DNA of 64,000 bases from Moringa oleifera (GCA_021397835.1 JAJFZO010000609.1:2167501-2231500), one strand, 5' to 3'; shown: positions 35,289 through 49,678, numbered from the stretch's first letter. Made by a program: numbers and translations. Notes: generated by a model from the letters alone, not told the origin.

Positions 35289-36064
35289 ATGATCTGGCAT
35301 GTACAAAACAAAATTTTCATTCTCGATTCTACGAGAATTTTTATGAAAGCCTTTCATTTGCTTCTCTTCGATGGAAGTTTTATTTTCTCAGAATGTATCC
35401 TAATTTTTGGCCTAATTCTTCTTCTGATGATTGATTCAACCTCTGATCAAAAAGATATACCTTGATTGTATTTCGTCTCTTCAACAAGTTTAGTAATGAG
35501 CATAACGACCCTATTGTTCCGATGGAGAGAATAACCTATGATTAGCTTTTCAGGAAATTTCCAAACGAACAATTTCAACGAAATCTTTCAATTTCTTATT
35601 TTACTATGTTTAACTCTCTATATTCCTTTATTCGTAGAGTACATTGAATTTATAGAATTGGCTATAACAGTGTTTCTATTATTCCTATTAACAACTACTC
35701 TACGAGGAGTTTTTTATGCAGTGCTAACGATTTAATAACTATCTTTGTAGCTCCATAATGTTTCAGTTTATGCTCCTACCTATTATCTGGATATACCAAG
35801 AAAGATGTATGGTTCAATGTGGCTACTATGAAATATTTACTCATGGGTGGGGCAAGCTCTTTTATTCTGGTTCATTGTTTCTCTTGGCTATATGGTTCAT
35901 CCGGGGGAGAGATTGAGCTTCAAGAAATAGTGAATGGTCTTATTAACACACAAATGTATAACTCCTCAGGAATTTCAATTGCACTTATATTCATCATTGT
36001 AGGAATTAGGTTCAAGCTTTCCCCAGCCCCTACTCATCAATGGAATCCTGACGTATATGAAGGA
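35289..36064 (+). pseudogene. ndhB: ndhB exon 1 pseudogene (NDH subunit B)
   Basis: Start ATG at 35289 ([18 protein letters not shown]), then [20 protein letters not shown] from 35343. A one-base loss relative to the normal 777-bp exon gives 776 bp. Blocks: [19 protein letters not shown] (native Trp, TGA), [74 protein letters not shown]. NdhB is an antiporter-like membrane subunit of NDH. Exon 2 is absent: the intron runs into ycf2. Confidence 0.92.
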
Positions 36065-36755
36065 GTGCGGTTTGTTTGATAAATTTCTACCTCTTTATCT
36101 ATTATCTATCTCTGAGATGTTTGGATTTTTCAAAACTCCATGGACATGCAAAAGAGAAATGCTATCCCAACTTAGACCAAGACATAACTTTGACTTGTTC
36201 AAATAATAATTAAGGGGAAGCAGGGTCAGGAACAACGAATCTCTTTATGATAAATAGATTCATTTTGCAAGTTCATTATTATGAGTCTGCTTTGAAATTT
36301 TCTGCCTTGCCCCCCATTATATGCTTCAACAGGAATCACACAAGGGTAGATTGATACAATATAAACCTCTGGTAAAATGCCCCCCCGTAACCCAACAGAT
36401 AAAGTACATTACATAGTCCATTTTAGGGATTGGCCACTTACCCATTCAATGACTTTGGCACTGGACGTTCCCAAAACAAAATTAGGACTATCAGGTTGGG
36501 TGAATTTAATAATAGATGCCTAGTGGCATTCTAGCCTTCCTTCTTCTTTCAGGACTTATCTGAAAGAGAATCCAGTACTTCTTAGTCGTGAATATCTGAA
36601 TAGGGCAAACTACCCCGTGGATATCTTTGCTTCAAAATAAACAATTGAAAAGATCCATCGACCTGAGACGAAGAGAAAGGTTTATTTATTTTATTTAGTT
36701 ATTCAATTAAACCAATGATTCTTTATTGGAGCAGATAGAAACAACAGAGAAAGGT
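36065..36755 (+). other. ndhB group II intron, 5' part
   Basis: Begins GTGCGGTTTG right after YEG of exon 1 and continues about 690 bp. It ends just before the expected domain V, where the sequence changes to the minus-strand ycf2 3' part near 36750. Both ndhB exon 2 and trnL-CAA, normally next, are missing. Confidence 0.8.
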
Positions 36756-39700
36756 CTATCTCTTCATTTGCAAAGAATTCTTGATGTGAAAACACAGAGA
36801 CAAAGGGCTGATCTTTGAATAGGAAAAAGAGTGGATCTCAAGGTCCCAAATGAATTAGCTTATTCGAAAAAAGCCTTGTTCTTTGGAAGATCTATCTCGT
36901 GTCTCGTACTGCATGGTTCCACTTTGCAAGAACTCTGAATCATTCGCTTGAAGCTCATCCTTTTCATCATAAATGATCCGCTTACCCCCAAATGACCTGG
37001 TCCAATAGGGAAATCCCAAACTATGTGATTGAATAAATCTTCCTCTATCTGTTGCGGATCGAGGACTCTTTCTCCTTCCCCTTCTTCAAACTCCGATTTG
37101 TATTTTTCATAAAGAAATCTCTGATCAACAATAAAACAAGATCCATTTTGCATCATATATAAGGGATTCCTTGGTTCGGATCGAAGGAGCAATGTCACTC
37201 GATCATTATCAAACTAACTGTAATCTTTTTCTGTCCGTGAGGATCCCAGTAGAGCACCTTCTACTTCTAATAGGCCATGAACTAGATCAGAATGATTCTC
37301 AACAAATCCATAAGAAGTGATCCTATTTTTTTCATTAGGTCCGGGTAGAGACCAAAGGTCTTGAGTGACTGATCCGACAGAACAACTCAAAAGATAAAAA
37401 AGTATTGTTAATTTCTTCATGCTCGTTCCAAGTTCGAAGTACCATTTGTACAAATAAGAATCCCTTTCATTACATGATTTCTTCTTCATATGGTTAGATA
37501 TAGGATCTATGGGGCAATTACCTAGAAGTACATTTTGTGCAACAGCCCTTCCTATCTGATAGAAAAGGATCCCATGATCTTGAACCGATCTTACCTGGGA
37601 TCGTAAATCCCAAGTTTGTTTATGAAGAGCAGATCTAATTTTTTTAATGTCTATAATTGATTTCTTCTGTGTAATACTAATCGATAGGGCCTTATTGGTA
37701 AGTGCAACAAGATCTCGTGCATTGGAACCCATGGTTATGGACTCGAGTCCATTAGTATGGAACATTTTCTTTTCCAAGTGAAATCCCCTACTATATAAAA
37801 GAGTGAAAAAATGCTTTCATTGTTGTGGAATAAGAAGCCTTCGTATCTTAATGCATGTATTTAATTTATTTGAAGCTATTAGAGTGAGATCCACTTTTTG
37901 GGGAATATGAGTCAAAGCAATAACGAGAATATTTCTAGTAGAACATCTTTCACAATCCCTGGAGAGAAAGTTCACTAATAGACCGAGGGATAAGTAATTC
38001 AACTCATTCACATCTAGATCATGAATGTTTGGAATCCATTTTATACAAGGAGACATTGCTTTTATTAATTCGAATTGAAGAGTGATATAAAATCGGTCTA
38101 TTTCCGACATCATATGCATAGTTAACGCATTCATCATAGTTAAAAGCTCTAGCTCTGTATCAAGTTCATGATCGATATCGTCACTATCATCAATATCGTT
38201 ACTCGCATCAATATCATTGCTAGCATCAATATCATCACTATCATAAATATCGATATCATCAATAAAAAAAAACCTTTAGGCTTATTATCTAGGAACTTGT
38301 TTAGAAATACTGTAATCAAAGGAACATCGGAGTTTATCGCTAGGTATTTGACTAAATAGGATCGTCCAGTTCCTATAGAACCTATCACTAAAATACCCTT
38401 AAAGAGGGATAGGGCTAAGCGGAGCGAAAAAGGTTTTCCATGAGACGGGAAATGAAAATTATTAGCCCCACATAAAGTTTGTGAATAAGTGATTGTCTAA
38501 TAATAAGCAAGAAATATCCGTCTTTCTACTAAACAGGATGTATTGAACTCATAATTCATTAGATACTTTTTATGAATGTCAACTAAGTATCGTAAGTAAA
38601 TTGTTCTCGGTTGTTCAATCATTTGATAATCAGAGTCATTCTTTGATAAATGATCACTATGAGTTAGACTCAATATAATTTGATTAATCATTTTTTCTAT
38701 TGTTAAGGTGGAGAACTGAACCAATAATTCTCTTTCTTTATCATCAATCGAATCACTGTTCGCGATCCAAGATTCTATTTTATCATCAATCCAATCACCG
38801 CTCACGTTTTTTCTTTTTCTTATCAATGTATAGATCTCTTTACTTGTATGACTTAGATGTCTCGTATTTCTAAAAAAAGTGATTCGATTGATGGGATTTG
38901 GTATGATACTTATGAGATCAATGATATTGATGAAATTAATATTCAAATATTTCTTCTTAGAACATATTGATTTGACCATATAAGCGGGATCACCACCCCA
39001 TAGTATGTTACCGCCAAAACCCCATATTTTTTTCTAGAGAATCTCCTAATTGTTTCAGAGCAACTAGAAAAAGATTCTTTAACCAGAAAGAATTCAGTTT
39101 GAATGTAGGATACCTATCCAGAAGTTTTCGCAACTCAATCATGTATGATGGAATCATCAAAGATTTGACCCTTTCGAACTTTATCTGTAACTCACTATAG
39201 GCTCGGGAAACAAAGAGAAGATGTGTATGAACGAGATATCCAACAACAAAAAGAAAGAAAAGGATTAAATAGACGAACTCCCGAACATTTAGCGATCTCA
39301 GATGTGTCGATATCAATGGTGACTAATTACTTTGATGAATCATTTCTTCGGACAGAAGAAGATTATGTAAACACTTACTCAAAATCTCACTTATCAGATT
39401 CCATTGTGGAAGACACAAATTTTTTTTTTGAAGAATTCGCCATGATATATCTGATCCATGCATAATATCATGAAAAATGAATACCAAATTTTGATTGTTA
39501 CTTAGTATCGGCAATAGGCCTGAAAAAGTATCTAAAAATATCAAATTTAGATATTTGTACCCTGCAGAAGTAAGGAACCATGGCATATATGTTTAGAATA
39601 GATTCCATTTTGAAAGAGTTGAAAAACACTATCTCGTTGAAAGGTTCTATCCATTTGCCTTTTCTCAATGCATTTCTTTAGACAAATACTCCATTTTTTC

Positions 39701-42700
39701 CTCTTTTCGGATGGTAAATATTTATCAAAACATGGAGTGTAAATCAAACCCATGTTTGAATTAAAATTGGATACTGATGCAAGTTCTTCTCTTCTAAATT
39801 AGATAGATTCATATCTAAAAGAGGTTGACAATAAGTTCCTTCAAAATTGACTATTTGTCCCTCTGTTAGATGTGTTCCAGAAATGTCTGCAATCGAGTAA
39901 AAAGCTTTATGAACCAATGGATTGGATCGAATTGCAAAATGGAAATATTTGTACAAGTTATACCTTTGGTCACCATTTTGTGCAAAATCCTTAGATATGA
40001 ATATGTTAGATACCTGTGACTCGATTGGTGAAGGTGAAATAGTATCTCTCTCCAAAAAAATATGTTTTTTTACCATTGCACAAAGAAAATATTTTGTTGC
40101 GAATGAACAAGATATTGAGGAATTATCCATACATAAAATCATAATTATTGGTACAGGCCTTTTCCACATAAAAAGGGAATCTTTTGTTACAATAGCAGCA
40201 GAAGTGATGTGGATTATTCAAGAATCGAAGTCGATTTGCTTTATGAAAAGAAGATATCAATGAATTTCTATGAAATGGTTTCACGGGATTCAGCCAATTA
40301 TCTTGATCGCGGGATATCATTGAGAAATAAGAATCCGTGTTATCAAAAGATTTCCTGCGATTCTTTCTAGTATGGAATGAGTTAATCATCCACTTTGGTA
40401 TCTTATTGAACAAAAATGGTGACATTGTTCTTCCATTGATTAAGAATTTCGATTTTTGAGAAGTATTATGATCATCCAATAAGAAAGGTTTCAATTTTTT
40501 CAAATGAACGATTTGAAGGCCTATTAATTCTAACAATTGATTGCATAGTTGATTATTCAGACCTTTCAATTCATAGATGTGGATCTCAAACCTATGAATG
40601 GTGATATTCTCGAAACTCACAAAGAAAAAAGAAAGTGACTTAGACAAAAAGAGAAGTTATAACTTGGACAAAAAAAGAAGTAATTTTGACAAAAAGAAAC
40701 AAAGTGACTTAAACAAATCTTTTTTGTCAATAACCTTAGATCAATCAATCGAATATTGATTAATACGTAATCGATCAAACACTACTTGAAAATAACTCTT
40801 TTGCTCAGAAATGAAATGTTTTAAATGCTCCTAGACATTCTTGCTCCCATTGGACCATTTGTATCTATATGCATTAGGATCCCGATTTATGGATCTCTCG
40901 ATTCGAGAAAGAAAAATAAGAGGACCAAACCATTTCTTTTGACTCTTTTTCAAATTTGATAAATGTTGGTTGATCGTATATTTCATTATAGTTCTATGAT
41001 TCAGAGTATCATTTCCTATTTGATCCCTTTAAATTCCATATTTGAAGTTGCAGTCGGATTTGTTCATTAAAAAGAATCGATTCAATACATATCTTCCATA
41101 GGTGCTATATTGGATTTGAATTAGATTTCGGATCAATCTATATTGATTGACTGCCTCCATTATGTTGTTGCTACCAAATACCACTATTTTTCGTTTTGGA
41201 TTTTCCAAATCATTCCCACAGGAGATCCGAACCCATTTTTTTTCTAATCATTCGATAAAAAGATTCATTTTCTTCATAAAAAATAGAAAGTGAAACTAAT
41301 AAAGATTTCTTTTTTGATTAATCCTAGGAGTTGAATACCTTATTCAAGAATTGTTTTTGATCCAATCCGTAGGATCAATAGAAAAGGCAAATCCTTTATG
41401 ATACATCAGATCCGACTCGGTTATTGATAGAGTGAATAGATCTGCCATTTCTTGAAATCTCTCTTCTGATTCAAAATCATGGTGTAACATGTATCGCCCC
41501 TGTTCCAATCATGGAATAGATGAAATAAATCAAAAAATGAATTTTTGTTCAAGAATGAAATCTTATTAGAACTGTCCATATCCGGTTCATCCTTTAAAAC
41601 CATATCATATCCCAGATCTGATGAAATAGGATGAATTGAGATGGTATTTTGTAAATACGTAATTATCTTAAATTTATTAACTATTTCTTTATTTTTCAAT
41701 CGCTTGGAAGGGACAAAAAAAACACCTCGTTCTTTCTTCAACAATTTTTGATCCCTAGTGGACCTCTCAGTAGGATTCGAACCTAGATGAAGTTCTACCA
41801 TCTGTCAGAGAAAAAAGAACGAATAGGTCTTATAGAATTTCCAAGAAATTTTTCAATTTCTTTCGAAAGCAGATGATTATTCATCCACTTCTCACGTTCT
41901 GTGAATAGCCAAAGCATTGAGGAATATCCCAAAAGACATTTAGGGAATTGGTCTGATTCTATCTTTGTTCGTTTCGTTTGAAGAAAGGAAGGATCCCAAA
42001 GAATTGATCTTTGTTTTAATTGTTGAATCTCTCTTTGATTGATCAATGTGTAATATTCTGAATCTTCATTAGTAATAGAATCAAAATGATCTCTGAATTG
42101 ATCAGAAGATCCTTTTAATTGGCTCAAATCTGTTACTTGAACGAAACTAGATCTTATGAAATCATATTGAATATTTGACGATACATTTCATACCTTGCTA
42201 AAAAATCGATCCTTGTTTACCAACCACACATTGTATAACCAAATCCAATTCTCTCTCGATATATTCCTCAAAAAATGCGATTCATATGGATTTTCTCCCC
42301 AACTAACAAAGAGATCTTGGCAGAATTGCCACGTATGAAATTGAGCATAATTTTGCAAAGTAATAGCCCACTTGTTTCTCGAGAAGAGATGGGAAACATG
42401 CTTAATATCATTTGATTGAATAGTTGACCCAGCTCCTTGTTGTTTGAAGAAACCCTCCACTTCAATTGGCATTTTTTCACGAAAAGCAAACATGAGATAA
42501 CAAATCCCATCTTTCACTCAGATTTCAAATATCTGTCCCTAATTCAAGTTGATTATGTTTCGCCTCTTACTCAGAGAAAGAAGACCAAGTAATTCCCAAT
42601 CATGGCCCTTGCGGATCGAGTCATCCATATAATACATAAAAAGAAACTCTAGATATTTGATATCTTTCTCTTTGAATGAGATATCAATTCCAGCGACGGT

Positions 42701-43275
42701 TTCATTAGATATCTTACAACTAGAATCCCTCTTTTTTCTGGTCCAGTTCCTCCACCACTATGAACTCTAGTTAGATTCAGGCATGATATACTTTTTAGTT
42801 ATTGGAAGAACCTAAGTACTCTTTTTCGGATCCAGGAAACAATTCTTAGAGATCTTTTTTTCTTTTGGAAGAAACAGGAGCGAAACAATCAACCTATTGA
42901 TATTGGAAGACCCAAAAGATTCTTCCAATGTATCATTTCTGGGTCCAATGGAATTCATAGGTATAGCCTTGTCAAATAGAGATCTTTTCTTTCGACCATA
43001 TTTCAATTGTTAATACGATATATAAGGACCGTTACTACAAATAGCACTACACCCTTGATCGTGAAATATTGATTGCTTGTTGAACCCTGTGAATTGCGTG
43101 AAAGTAGGATACTCCAAATTCGAGGGTCCAAGAGTTTTATAAAATATTCTTAGTGGAAAAAAATGTGAATGAAAGATCCCACTGAATTGAATTGGGTCCA
43201 TGAATCCAAGAAATAATGAGAATTCTTGATCTCTCTCAATTTGAAAATCCAAGATTTGAATTGATACTCTTTCAT
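36755..43275 (-). pseudogene. ycf2: ycf2 pseudogene (Ycf2, AAA-type import motor subunit)
   Basis: About 6.5 kb on the minus strand, start ATG at 43275 ([13 protein letters not shown]), end cut by the joint with the ndhB intron. Ycf2 is part of the inner-envelope AAA-ATPase motor linked to import. Blocks run in order. The first are [18 protein letters not shown] (42480), [17 protein letters not shown] (41790), [16 protein letters not shown] (40280) and the ATPase segment [16 protein letters not shown] at 38370 with its Walker A intact. Then come an acidic Asp-rich repeat (38170-38265), [16 protein letters not shown] (37540) and [15 protein letters not shown] (37010). Many stops and shifts occur, and about 300-400 bp of the normal length is missing, including the last codons. 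Confidence 0.92.
38170..38268 (-). repeat. Asp-rich codon repeat inside ycf2
   Basis: Imperfect repeats of GATGATATTGATGCTAGCAATGAT-like units; short words such as ATCAATATC recur on the plus strand. In native ycf2 this encodes an acidic tract after the ATPase P-loop ([12 protein letters not shown] type). Here it is out of the main frame in places. Confidence 0.7.
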
Positions 43276-43363
43276 TAATCCTTCCTAAATTGCATTAATT
43301 TATCCTAAAGATTTCATTTCAATTGGAATTTGGTTATTCACCATGTACGAGGATCCTCGCTAA

Positions 43364-43429
43364 GCATCTATGGCTAAATGGTTAAAGTGCCCAACTCATA
43401 ATTCGTAAGTTCAATTCGTACTGGATGCA
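43364..43429 (+). pseudogene. trnI-CAU: trnI-CAU with 8-nt deletion
   Basis: Plastid tRNA-Ile(CAU) lies between ycf2 and rpl23 as in the inverted repeat. Acceptor GCATCTA pairs with TGGATGC, and the anticodon loop reads CTCATAA. The native stretch after the anticodon (CATAATTGGCGAATTCG) is shortened to CATAATTCG, removing 8 nt between two ATT copies. This destroys the 3' side of the anticodon stem, leaving 66 nt instead of 74. The T arm is also changed (AATTCGTACT). Confidence 0.88.
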
Positions 43430-43594
43430 CGCCAATGGGACCCTTCAATAAGTTTATTGGAATTGGCTCTGTATCAATGGAATCTCATCATCTATACATA
43501 ACGAATTGGTATGGTATATTCATATCATAACATATGAACAGTAAGAACTAGCATTCTTATTAAGACTAGAACTTTTAGGGAAGAAAATAGATTT

Positions 43595-43860
43595 ATGGAT
43601 GGAATCAAATATGCAGTATTTATAGACAAAAGTATTCAGTTATTGGGGAAAAATCAATATACTTCTAATGTTGAATCAAGATCAATTAGGACAGAAATAA
43701 AGCATTGGGTCGAACTCTTCTTTGGTGTCAAGGTAATAGCTATGAATAGTCATCAACTCCCCTGAAAGGGTAGAAGAATGGGACCTATTATGGGACATAC
43801 AATGCATTACAGACATATAATCATTACGCTTTGACCGGGTCATCGAGTCCCCTAAAACCT
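43595..43860 (+). pseudogene. rpl23: rpl23 pseudogene (ribosomal protein L23)
   Basis: [56 protein letters not shown], then TGA (native Gly codon GGA), KGRRMGPIMGHTMHYRHIII, TL, TGA (native Gln), PGH. uL23 lies at the exit of the ribosome tunnel. The last ~12 codons diverge: near 43845 the sequence leaves rpl23 and soon enters the rpl2 intron. Nearly full length. Confidence 0.9.
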
Positions 43861-43869
43861 AAAAATTGA

Positions 43870-44880
43870 TCATTGATCCAATTTGAGTACCTCTACAAGA
43901 TAGACCTCAAAAGAAAACTGAAAAGTAACGGCAGTAAGTGATTAAGTTCAGTGGTTCCTCATATAAAATTATTGACTCTAGAGATATAGTAATATGGAGA
44001 GGACAAAAGCACCGACAGCACTAGAAGCGCCCCTTGTTTCAAAGAGAGGAGGACAGGTTATTCACATTTCATTTGATGGTCAGAGGTGAATTAAAAGCTA
44101 AGCAGTGGTAATTCTAAAGATTCCCCACGGGAAAAAATAGAGATGTCTCCTACGTTACCCATAATATGTGGAAATATCGATGAAATTTCATAGAGTCATT
44201 CATGCTACACGAAGAACATAAGCCAGATGATGGAACGGGAAGACCTAAGATGTAGAAGATCATAACATGAGTTATTCGGCAGATTTGGATTCCTATATAT
44301 CCACTGGTGTGGTACTTCATTGTACGATATATATAAGATCCATCTGTATAGATATTATCATTTACATCCAAAAAACTGTATGCTTTGGAAGAAGCTTGTA
44401 CAGTTTGGGAAGGGGTTTTGATTGATCAAAAAGAAGAATCCACTTCAACCAATATGCCCTTAAGCACGGTCAAACATAACATAAAAATCACACTTGAAAA
44501 GGGTGGATAGTAGCTAGAACAGCGGGGCTGTAGCGAAACTGATTGCAAAAGAGGAGAAATCGGCCACATTAAAATTACCATTTGGAAAGATCCGTTTGAT
44601 ATCCAAAAACTGCTCAGCAACAATCAGACAAGTGGGGAATGTTAGGGTGAACCAGAGAAGTTTGGGTAGAGCTGGATCTAAATGTTGGCTAAGTAAGCGT
44701 CTTGTAGTAAGTGGTGTAGTTATGAACCCTATAGACCATCCCCATGGAGGTTGTGAAGGGAGGGCTCCAATTGGTAGAAAAAATCCCGCAACCCCTTGGG
44801 GTTATCCTACACTTGGAAGAAGAAGTAGAAAAAGGAATAAATATAGTGATAATTTGAGTCTTCGTTGCCATAGTAAATAG
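43870..44880 (+). pseudogene. rpl2: rpl2 intron and exon 2, exon 1 deleted
   Basis: Intron sequence (about 43900-44447) precedes exon 2 and includes a domain V-like hairpin at 44372-44409. Exon 2 (about 44448-44880) reads NMPLSTVKHNIKITLEKGG, then after a shift [74 protein letters not shown] and [18 protein letters not shown]. uL2 is at the peptidyl-transferase centre; HPHGG is intact. The ~390-bp exon 1, which should separate rpl23 from the intron, is missing. Confidence 0.9.
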
Positions 44881-44933
44881 GAGAGAAAATATAATTTCTT
44901 TCTTCGTTTTTTTTAAATAGGAGTTAATTAACT

Positions 44934-45018
44934 GTGACACGTTCACTTAAAAAAAAAATCCTTTTGTAGCAAATCATTTATTAAGAAAAATTGATAAGCT
45001 TAATACAAAAGCGAAAAT
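44934..45018 (+). pseudogene. rps19: rps19 5' fragment
   Basis: GTG start followed by TRSLKKKIL-type coding, then LLRKIDKLNTKA, lost near 45018. The GTG start and position after rpl2 match plastid rps19 (uS19). A truncated rps19 next to trnH is the normal sign of the inverted-repeat to large-single-copy boundary. A one-base gain in the A run shifts the frame after the first codons. Confidence 0.82.
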
Positions 45019-45051
45019 ATTAGTTATTATAATTAGTTAATAGTTATTATC

Positions 45052-45126
45052 GGCGAACGACGGGAATTGAACTCGTGCATGGTGGATTCACAATCCGCTA
45101 CCTTGATCCACTTGGCTACATCTGCC
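45052..45126 (-). tRNA. trnH-GUG: tRNA-His (GUG), plastid type
   Basis: Minus strand: acceptor GGCAGAT, D arm TAGCCAAGTGGATCAAGG, anticodon loop TTGTGAA (GUG), T arm GAGTTCAATTCCC. The acceptor pairs are changed (GGCAGAT with GTTCGCC). It lies between the rps19 fragment and psbA as in plastids. Confidence 0.9.
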
Positions 45127-45430
45127 CCTACTACTTCACCATTACTTTTTTTTATTTAGAAAATTATTTTACAAAAAAAATGAAATGAAAAATGAAAAAA
45201 ACTGCAATTTTTATACAAGAACAAGCAGGCAATTCTAACTTTTTTCTTTTAATGTATGTTAAATAATAACTTCATAAACGATTAGTAAAAACCTTTTTTT
45301 AAAAAAAAATAGTAGATAAGGAAAGTATAATACTAAAAAAATGATAATTTTTTTCTTATTTTATTTTTTCTTATTTAATGTTGAAGTCAGAAAAAATTCA
45401 TATTATATATATAAAAAAACTACTAAATAA
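45127..45430. other. trnH-psbA spacer
   Basis: AT-rich spacer with poly-T/A runs; no gene. The psbA 3' stem-loop follows. Confidence 0.65.
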
Positions 45431-45432
45431 CT

Positions 45433-45494
45433 AAATAAAGGAGCAATACCAACCTTCTTGATAAAAGAAGAAGTTGATTATTGCTCCTTTATTT
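45433..45494 (-). terminator. psbA 3'-UTR stem-loop
   Basis: Inverted repeat AAATAAAGGAGCAATA at 45433-45448 and ATTGCTCCTTTATTT at 45480-45494 around a 31-nt loop that itself contains AACCTTCTTG / AAGAAG pairing. In plastids this hairpin stabilises the psbA mRNA 3' end. It lies 37 bp past the stop. Confidence 0.8.
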
Positions 45495-45530
45495 TTAAAA
45501 ACGGGTCTACACTAAGACCAAATCAAAGTC

Positions 45531-46541
<1,011 letters not shown>

Positions 46542-46778
46542 ATTTGGATAGGTATACAAAAAAAAAGGATGGTATATTTCTTTAAAAAATAAAATGAAAT
46601 TTTAGATCTAAAATAAGAAGATTCCGTTGATTCATTTATAGATTTAATTGATCTGTATGTAATTAAATTTATATCATGTATCAGAATGATGTATCAAAAT
46701 GGAATCTAAGACAATCCTTGTGTGCATGTATTTGTTTTCATATATCCTAAAGTACATGATATGTAACAAAATGTATGA

Positions 46779-49678
46779 TCAACAGATTTTGAATCGCGAA
46801 TACATATGTATTCTTACCATATTGAAAAGACTACCATCATTAGTATTAAACCAATAGCGATTCATACAAGCTAAATCTTCTAATCGAAAATTGGGCCAAA
46901 GAAAGAACTTTGATTTAATTAGGTTAAGGTTATTTTTGTTTTTCTTTTTATCAAGATCTTTGCTTTTAGTCAAAACTTCACCACAGTTTTTTACGTTATT
47001 GTCAAATTTTGGATTTCTACGCATATCATTTCTAATCTTTGAATTGAAACAAATTAGAATTTGAAATTCCCTAAGGCGTTTAGGGGATAAAATATTTTCA
47101 GGGACAAGAAAATCATAATGATTTTTATTTCTATTTTCAAGCATTCTTTGATGTTTGCAATGGATTCATCAAAATTTTTTTTTATCAACATAGCCTTTTT
47201 CTTGGTATTTTTGCCTTTTTTTTTGTTTTTGGTGCTTATTCTTATAAATCAATGAAATACCTATGGTTTGATATATAATAAATTTTTCATTTTTTTTTAC
47301 AGACAAACGAACTGGTTCGATAATCAATATTGCCTTTTTCATTAAGTCTAGAAGAGTAAAATTCTTCTAAATCATCAGGATGTCTAAACTCATTTCTCTC
47401 ATTTGAATAAAAGATATAGCAATTTCTCTTGGATTTATCAATCTAAGCAATAGACAATATACTTTGATATTATTGACAATTCTTTTATTTAAAGAACCAT
47501 TCGATCTTAATTGAAAACACAAATACCTTTTTAGGAAGAAATGCAGTTCTACTTCTGTATTGCTTTTGTATTGCTTTTTCTTTCTATGTTTTTTATGTCT
47601 AATTTCTCATAATCTTCTTCAATATTTTTTTCTTGGTTTGAGAGGATTGGATTGCTCTAAGATTTGCTTGTTTTTGTTCATCTGATTTAAGCTCCCCCTG
47701 TCCTGTGTTTTTTTTTTCTTCTTGATTTTTATTCTTTAATCCAAATTCACGAGATTGTTTTTCATTTGATGATATAAAACTCTTTTTCTTTTCAGTGATA
47801 TTTTTATTAAGATTTTCATTTTCATTAAAATTCAAAAAAAGTAATTTGCTTGGCATCATCCACGGTTTAATCTTATATGCATTATACAGTAAGACAAATT
47901 CTGAAAAAAAACCGAAGTTTCAGATTTGATATAGGACGACTTAGTATTTCTTCATTCATTCCCATCCAATCAAGAAAGTTTCTTTGTTGATTGATGGTTT
48001 GATTTCTTGATCTTGATGAGTTATGAAAAAAAAAAGACCTTATTAATTTTATCCATTATTTTATAATTATTAACCCCAATCTTAATATTTTTAATACTCT
48101 TGGTGTTGATTTCGCCCCAAGACTCAATATCAACCTTTCTTAAGACAAAAGTTGAGAATTCTCCAATCCAAATATTTTCTAGCAAGAATTTTCTCTATAT
48201 CCATAATAGAATCTTTTCCTATATAATTAGAGACTAAAAAAATTATGGATAGGGATACCTATCAGCATATCAAAAAAATTTGCCTTCATCTATGTTGTAA
48301 TTATCAAACTTTTTTTTTCTTTAGAATTAATAGATTTATATGATAAAAAATCACATTTATAGTTTTTTTTTAAATTATATTTGTGACTCAGTAATGGGTC
48401 CACTTCAAAAATATTTTGTCTCTCGTAATGAATTAATTTGTCTTTTTCATATGACTCCCATTTGTTTAAATCTGTATTTTGAACTATATAATATTGGTTG
48501 ATTCTATTTCGCTATGTTTTTTGGTACTAATCTAGGCCATCTAATTTGAAGTAAATCATATTGATAATGACTTCTTAACTAGTTTTTCCATTGATTTCTT
48601 TCGCAATTCAAAAAGGTTTAAGGTCTTAATTCATGATGAAATATTTCTTGTTCTTTTAAAAAAAAAATACTTTATTTCATTCTTAAGAAAAAAAGGTATT
48701 CCGTGGTATTGAAAGACAGACCTTAACTTATGTAAGTTAATAATTTGAATTTGTGATAATTTGTAAAATACATATGCTTATGAGAAGGAAGATAGGTCAC
48801 AACAAATTTTTGAATTCTTATTTTAAATATTACAAAGTGAATTTTTTATAGTCGAAATAAAGTGAATGACATTTTTATTTGTTTTTTTTTTGAGTTACTT
48901 CATTATTGTAAATATATTTCTCAATAATTTTTTTGTTGATTCAAGAAAAACTTATGTATGGATCCTTGGAATATTAATGATACATAAAAAAATATCTATA
49001 TATATCCTTTCAATGAAAAATTTTATAAAATAATATGATTTCTGGATTAATCGAAGATTTGTTCTTTTTAATATCTGCCAAATATTTTTTGATAATTTTA
49101 ATATTTTAGCATGACAACTTGTTTTGTTAGAACTAATGTTTATTTCTTGAGTCTTTTTCTTCTCTTTTGTAATTTCTTGTATATGATTTCTGATTGTCCT
49201 TGTTCTATTAGTCAGATCTTTTATTTTTTTTCTGTAGTGAATAATTTGTCCATTCTATAAATTGAATTTGAACGGATGATTCATGAATCATCTGATTACT
49301 AATTATTGAATCTTTTTTCGTTTCATTCAATTCATAAATTTTTCTTGACAATCTAAATAATGGAATTGAGTTTATTTTAAAAAATTCTTTTATTATTCCT
49401 TTTAGAAATAGAAGGTTTTTAATAATCCATTTTTTTTTTTTTGTTTTTTTAGACTTCTAGAAAAAAATTTCCTTTTTCTTTTAAAAACCTTAAAACCATG
49501 AAATACCTAGTTTCCAATTTTTTTTTTTTTGAATTCTTTAAAAATAGGTTCAAAAAAAGAAGGCTGTTTTCAGGCAGACCCAAAAGGGAATTCAATTTCG
49601 ATCCCCCAAATTGTTAAAAAACAAAAATCATTGTTTCCCTTTTCTTTTCTTTTTTCATTGAATCTTTATGAGGGAATG
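46779..49678 (-). pseudogene. ycf1: ycf1 3' part, second copy (inverted)
   Basis: Minus-strand repeat of the 2295-5107 segment, followed by ~220 bp of ycf1-rps15 spacer down to 46555. The clearest coding is at 46779-47144: [72 protein letters not shown]. Here the native terminal Arg is kept where the other copy has TGA. Indels differ between the two copies, so they have decayed separately. Ends near 49678 in unassigned DNA. Confidence 0.87.

Noticed and set aside
37214..37777. A 187-codon open frame that might be a new gene
   Set aside because: It is a surviving in-frame part of ycf2 ([16 protein letters not shown] region).
38168..38359. Repeat-rich frame of Ile and Asn codons on the plus strand
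   Set aside because: Antisense shadow of the Asp-rich ycf2 repeat.
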